64,000 nucleotides of DNA, taken from assembly GCF_026210795.1 (NCBI RefSeq), contig NC_089432.1, positions 4,154,001 to 4,218,000 of the forward strand, read 5' to 3'. The stretch is from Rhizophagus irregularis. Taxonomy: Eukaryota > Glomeromycota > Glomeromycetes > Glomerales > Glomeraceae. The notes below the pieces were generated by a model. That model did no database searches and had not been told where the DNA came from. It worked only from the letters and a program-made list of their open reading frames with translations. The translations under genes were made by a program, and so were the position numbers. Shown piece after piece: positions 58,972 to 64,000 of this stretch; within the stretch, counting starts at the first letter, position 1, and every line of letters begins with the position of its first letter.

Positions 58972-61666
58972 ATGTCTAATAACACTGAGTCCAATATACC
59001 CGTAAATTTTACTGAAAATTCAAATAATGAGTGGATTAATTGGATTGAAGAAGCTATTGCAAAAGATTACTTTAAATATTATGAATTCAATCATTTTAGT
59101 AATTTTAAAGAAATTGGGTTTGGAGGGTTTGGGAAAGTTTATCGTGCGAACTGGAAAAGTTCTCCTAGTTATTTGGCATTAAAATCTTTTTTCAATTTTA
59201 ACAGCGTCACAATTAAAGAAATAGTTAAAGAGATAATAATAATAATTATTATTACCTTATAATTTGTATAACTTCTAATTTAAAATTCTATTTAGCTTAA
59301 AATTCAGCGTGAAGTGGATTTTCATGAGAATATTATTCGTTTCTGTGGTATTACAATAGGTACAATATACTTTCTTTTCATGCATAATTTGATTGTAAAA
59401 TCTAAATTTATTATTTTTTATTTTTTACAAAGAAAATCAAGTTGATAATTCAAAAAAATATTCGTTAGTAATGGAATATGCAGATGGAGGTACTCTTCGA
59501 GAATATTTGAAAGAACATTTTGATAATCTTACTTGGAATAATAAATTTAATATGGCACTTCAGTTTGCTTGTGCTATATTATGCTTACACGATGAAGGAA
59601 TTATTCACCGTGATCTGGTAATTCATTTGTTTACGTTTTGTTATTTCATGTTTGTTGAATTGTAATTAATAAATTTATTGCATTTAATAATATTAATAGC
59701 ATTCTAAAAATGTATTAGTTCATCAAAATATGGTTAAATTAGCTGATTTTGGTCTATCAAAAAGAATTGAAGAATCATCCAACCTTCAATCTTCAACGAA
59801 ATTATTTGGAGTAATTCCTTATATTGACCCAAAAAGTTTTAGTAATCAAGATTATAAATTAAATAAAAAAAGTGATATTTATAGTATTGGAATACTTTTA
59901 TGGGAGATATCTAGTGGCAATCCTCCTTTTTATACTGAAGGTAAACCGTATGACGTTTGTTTAGCAATTAATATATCACAAGGCCTTAGAGAGACACCAA
60001 TTCCCGATACACCCGAAGATTATGTGAATATTTATACTGGTAAATATAATTAATAATTAATTTTATGTTTATATTAATGTTAATTAAATTAATTCTATCT
60101 ATTCTTTTTTAGATTGTTGGAATAATGAACCAGATAATCGTCCAACTATCAATCAGGTGGTCTTTAAATTAAATGCAATTATTCTGAAGAATAATAATAA
60201 CATGATTATAAAAGATTTTCGGACAAATGATTCTTATACAAACCAATTATCCAGTAAACAACAAATCGATTTGAATGCTTTTGAAGATCCTATAAATAAT
60301 CCATCACATGGGGAATTATCCAAATTTATTCAAGAGTTTAACAAGATGAATACTAAAGAAATAGATTCTTCAATATCATCAAATAATAACTTTAAGGTGA
60401 CGGTTGATGAAATGGTTGAACTTTCTAATAAGGCAAGCGTAGAAGCGGAAGAATTAGATAGACTATGTATTTATAATTATCTTAATAATCATAATATGAC
60501 TTCACAGGAAATTTATATTTGGTTATTAAATAATCAAAATTATTCAAATTCTATTGTTTTACTTGGAGATTTTAATTATTTAGGAATTGAAATTAATATT
60601 GATCAAAAAAAGGGCATTTGAATTATATTAGGTAGCTGCAAATTCAGGAAATATTATAGCACAATATAATCTTGGTTGCTGTTATCTATATGAGTATGGT
60701 GTTTATAAAAATTATGATAGAGCTTTTGAATTATTTAAAAAATTAGCTGAAAGAGAATATTCAAATGGAATAAACTGTTTAGGATATTGTTATGAACAAG
60801 AAATTGGAACTGATATTGATGAAAAAAAGGCATTTGAATTATATCAAAAGGCAGCAGATTTAGGAAATGCGACTGGAATGAATAATTTAGGTGATTGTTA
60901 TAAAAAAGGAATTGGAACTGACATTGATGAAAAAGGGGCATTTGGATTATATCAAAAATCAGCAGATTTAGGTAATGCGACTGGAATAAATAATTTAGGA
61001 TATTGTTATGATCAAGGAATTGGAATTGATATTGATGAAAAAAAGGCATTTGAATTATATCAAAAATCAGCAGATTTGGGAAATGTATTTGGAATAAATA
61101 ATTTAGCATATTGTTATGAACAAGGAAATGGAACTAATATTGATGAAAAAGAGGCATTTGAATTATATCAAAAATCAGCAGATTTAGGAAATGTATTTGG
61201 AATAAATAATTTAGCATATTGTTATGAACAAGGAAACGGAACTGATATTGATGAAAAAAAGGCATTTGAATTATATCAAAAATCAGCAGATTTAGGAAAT
61301 ACGACTGGAATAAATAATTTAGGATATTGTTATCAAAAAGGAAATGGAACTGATATTGATGAAAAAAAGGCATTTGAATTATATCAAAAATCAGCAGATT
61401 TAGGAAATGCACTTGGAATAAATAATTTAGGATATTGTTATCAAGAAGGAATTGGAACTGATATTGATGAAAAAAAGGCATTTGAATTGCATCAAAAGGC
61501 AGCAGATTTAGGAAATATTATAGCTCTATATAATCTTGCTTTTATGTATGAGAATGGAAAAGGAATTGTTAAAGATATAAATCAAGCAATTTACTGGTAT
61601 AAAAAATCTGCATTACAAGGAGATCAAGATGCTCAAAATAAATTAGAACAAATTCATGCAAAGTAA
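58972..61666 (+). pseudogene. Kinase-Sel1 gene with lost splice donor and broken frame
   Basis: Exon 1 (58972-59232) ends in GAG but is followed by ATAATAAT instead of the GTAATT found in the paralogues, so intron 1 has no GT donor. Exons 59296-59359, 59433-59617, 59700-60039 and 60113 onward follow the family pattern. Kinase motifs are good: [37 protein letters not shown]. In exon 5 an extra base near 60608 shifts the frame (stop at 60619-60621) and a TAG (about 60630) replaces a codon. After that the Sel1 region is open again to 61666. An unusual AT-AG intron cannot be excluded, but together with the frameshift and nonsense codon a pseudogene is more likely. The promoter lacks the TGACGTCA block. 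Confidence 0.75.
60790..61560 (+). repeat. Tandem 108-bp Sel1 coding units
   Basis: Seven consecutive 108-bp units encode GTDIDEKKAFELYQKSADLG-type Sel1 repeats with very few differences. Two adjacent units near 61090 and 61200 are almost identical. Because the units are so regular, the opposite strand is also open in long frames; those are not genes. Confidence 0.85.
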
Positions 61667-63279
61667 ATTGAGAATATTTTTGCTTAAATGTTTTAAATAA
61701 AATACACAAGCAAAATACACTGCTGTTATAGGATTTATTTCATTTGTTTTTTTTTCTTTTATTTATTGTATATTAAAGCAATAGCATTGTTTGCCGATGT
61801 TGCTCATTAATAGCTTTAAAAGATTTATTTAAAATAGATTCATAAGAAATAAATAAATAATAATATTTTTTGTTGACAACTGCTAGTAGATATACACATT
61901 TTTTATGTTTATTTACTAATTGTTAAGTGCAATGTTTAAAATATAATCATGTTGTCGAAAAGATCCGAATTCTTTGGAATTCCACACTTCTAAAGGTAAA
62001 AAAAAATCGGCATTGAGAATTGCTCTTTTAGACTAATTCCGTAATCTGTGCTATATACTTTTCGAAAGAATTAAAACTTTAAAATCTGTAACAAAAGATA
62101 AATTTTTAGATAATAATACGTGCATTACTAGCCAATAATGTAAAAGCGAACATTATTGAGCTTGATGGAGTATTTTCGTTATATTGTTATCACAAGTTAA
62201 AATTTTTACTAGAATCTCCTGGTTCAAATGTAAATCTCAGGGGTAAGTCATTCCGAAGAATTCTTCGGAAATTTCTATCGGCAAAATATATGATTATGTG
62301 TTGAAACTAAATAAAATTTATATCTCATTTATCAGATGTTTTTACATTTTCATTTTATTTATTCGCTATTCGCATTTATTAATTTTGTCATATTAAAATC
62401 AAATTATGGACTTAAAATTTTTTTTTTCATTTAGAAGGATGATCAAACTTTCAGTATTATTAAAATAGTTGCGTTCCGACAGTTACAGCTATAATATCAT
62501 GAATGCAAAAAATTGTTATCTAATTATCTAATGCAAAATTGCCATAGTTAAATTATTTATTAATACTTGTTCAATTCCAACTCCTATAAGTCAATTTTTT
62601 TCCCTTACTTTGATTGTCTTATTCAATCCTACTATCAAATTGTAGCATCAATAATTAATAATTTTCTGATTTCTAGCAAGATTAACATCGTATCTGTGAA
62701 TTATTAATCTTACCGTACATTTATATTATATCATTGTAATACTTTACTATATATTTCTAAACTTTTTTTGATTATTACAAAGAAAAAAAATCCCAATTAA
62801 ATATGAAACAACTGTTAAGAAACGGTTAGTATATTTGATATTATTGTGATTGCACAAGAAAGTTGTTTCTGGAATCATGCGTTAAATCTTTTAAGAAAAA
62901 TAATTCCGAATGCTATTTTAATAATATCTAGTAGATATTACGTTCAATAATTCAGCTATATAATGCTAATAATCACAAAATAAATGTTTGGATAATGACG
63001 TAACAAATGTAATAAAATTCTTAGATGATTCGTAAATTAAGACTTCCTATTAGATAAAAATAATCAATTAATATTGCCCTCGGATGATATTTATTGCTTA
63101 TTTTCTTAGAAGTTATAAAAAGAGAAAAGTTTTCGTTTAATAAATCCTTAATTGACAGATAAATCATTGGTTAAAACAACAAAATATAAAATAATTTTGT
63201 TGATCGATAGATTTTTGGAATATAATTTTGGCGATCTTATTTTTGCGTTTTTTAACCTCCCATTACTTCTCATTATTCC
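61667..63279. other. Intergenic; one perfect palindrome, no gene seen
   Basis: AT-rich DNA after the broken kinase gene. The 3' flank common to the other copies is not evident. It contains the 20-bp perfect palindrome at 62251-62270 described separately. No coding exon is supported. Confidence 0.45.
62251..62270. repeat. Perfect 20-bp palindrome
   Basis: TTCCGAAGAATTCTTCGGAA is its own reverse complement. It contains alternating GAA/TTC triplets as in heat-shock elements, although the spacing differs from the strict nGAAn array. No adjacent gene start is visible. Confidence 0.8.
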
Positions 63280-63650
63280 AGACTTATCGTCTCCCATTAT
63301 TTTCTATTTTTTTCCATTATCTCTTTTTCTCTCCTGTTTACTTCCCATCATTTCTTTTGTCTCTCATCACTCCTTTTCGTCTCCCATCACTCCTCTTCAT
63401 CTTCCCATCACTTCTTTTCGTCTCCCATCACTCCTTTTCGCCCATCACTCCTCTTCATCACTTCTTTTCGTCTCCCATCACTCCTTTTCGCCCATCACTC
63501 CTCTTCATCTTCCCATCACTCCTTTTCATCTCCCATCACTCCTCTTCATTTTCCCATCAATCCTTTTCGTCTCCCATCACTTCTCTTCATCTCCCACCAT
63601 GTCCTATTTCTTCTTTTTGTTTCCTATCATTACTCCCTTTCATCTTCTAT
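63280..63650 (+). repeat. Pyrimidine-rich minisatellite
   Basis: Irregular tandem copies of cttttcgtctcccatcactc and cctcttcatcttcccatcac (about 18-37 bp spacing) make an almost purine-free strand over about 300 bp. Two overlapping frames stay open only because of the composition, giving low-complexity Pro/Ser/Phe/His text. It may form triplex (H-DNA) structures. No gene is inferred. Confidence 0.75.
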
Positions 63651-64000
63651 TACTTTCCATTACTCCATTGTTATTTCATTTTTTTATTAGCATCTTTCTC
63701 CTTGATCATTGTAATTTACTTATCTTTTTATTTATTGTTATTGTTTCTTTTATTTGTTTCACTTCATTAAAAATACAGTAACTTTTTTTCTTTAAAATCG
63801 TAAATGTGTGACTTAAATTTTAATATTTGCAAATAAAATCACATTAGATAAGATTATTTTGAATAAATATGTTTGCAAAAAATTTTTTTTTTTTAAAATA
63901 TCATTTGCGATAAAATTTGATCAAAAATTAGCTAAGTTAAAAAAATCAATATATTGTACATCATGGGACATATTTGAAAAAACCCAAGCGACAATCACCA

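Noticed and set aside
60735-61481. Long minus-strand open frames opposite the Sel1 array of the 59 kb gene
   Set aside because: They exist only because the 108-bp units are regular in the other strand's frame; the protein text is a repeated FHQYQFQFL pattern with no independent support.
63152-63781. Plus-strand frames of about 180-209 codons
   Set aside because: They are read-through of a pyrimidine minisatellite in two frames at once; the product is low-complexity and no gene context exists.
1-64000. CRISPR array or bacterial operon structure
   Set aside because: The only regular repeats are coding Sel1 units and minisatellites without unique spacers; spliced genes and MITEs show a eukaryotic genome.

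Overview
The window looks like nuclear DNA of an arbuscular mycorrhizal fungus of the Rhizophagus irregularis type (Glomeromycotina). This is inferred from the very AT-rich sequence, the short GT-AG introns of about 65-100 bp, the expanded family of tyrosine-kinase-like (TKL) kinases fused to Sel1 repeats, the F-box/LRR-like genes, and the dense burden of small DNA transposons and LINE-like debris. No tRNA, rRNA or CRISPR array was recognised.

The backbone is a set of seven paralogous kinase-Sel1 genes. They lie at about 3.1-5.3 kb (minus), 8.4-10.4, 16.9-19.2, 23.4-25.6, 32.5-34.8, 40.7-46.2 and 59.0-61.7 kb (all plus). All share the same five-exon structure and intron phases. An eighth kinase (11.0-13.4 kb, minus) has a Cys-rich N-terminus, no Sel1 repeats and an ordinary APE motif. 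Four of the seven (3.1, 16.9, 23.4 and 32.5 kb) share a 5' regulatory block with a TGACGTCA palindrome. An intact F-box-like gene (5.6-7.4 kb, minus) lies just upstream of the first of these. Decayed F-box copies lie upstream of the other three and of the 59 kb gene. The simplest reading is repeated duplication of a unit made of an F-box gene, a kinase-Sel1 gene and at least 1 kb of 3' flank, with the F-box member usually decaying. The genes at 3.1, 8.4, 23.4 and 32.5 kb read as intact. The 16.9 kb and 59 kb copies are broken. The 40.7 kb gene would encode a giant protein of about 1750 residues with about 36 Sel1 repeats, but is interrupted by two mutually compensating one-base indels in poly-A runs.

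A different gene lies at 36.0-37.1 kb. It is an RNA-polymerase subunit RPB10-like protein with intact zinc ligands and an unusual C-terminal tail of repeated SPRY tetrapeptides.

Mobile DNA fills much of the rest, and several insertions can be dated against each other. Two hAT-like MITEs sit side by side sharing one 8-bp target site (603-1611), and a third lies at 22.0-22.6 kb. A Harbinger-like MITE is at 19.3 kb. A Mutator-like MITE with a 9-bp target duplication splits the promoter of the 32.5 kb kinase. A Crypton-like tyrosine recombinase relic (29.7-31.7 kb) sits inside an F-box pseudogene. A three-element nest lies at 38.2-39.3 kb. At 47.5-50.3 kb an ORF1-like retroelement is split by a poly(A)-tailed LINE-type 3' end with a 16-bp target duplication, itself split by a mariner-like MITE. 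The region 51.7-57.4 kb holds no gene that I can support. The right end carries a pyrimidine-rich minisatellite.
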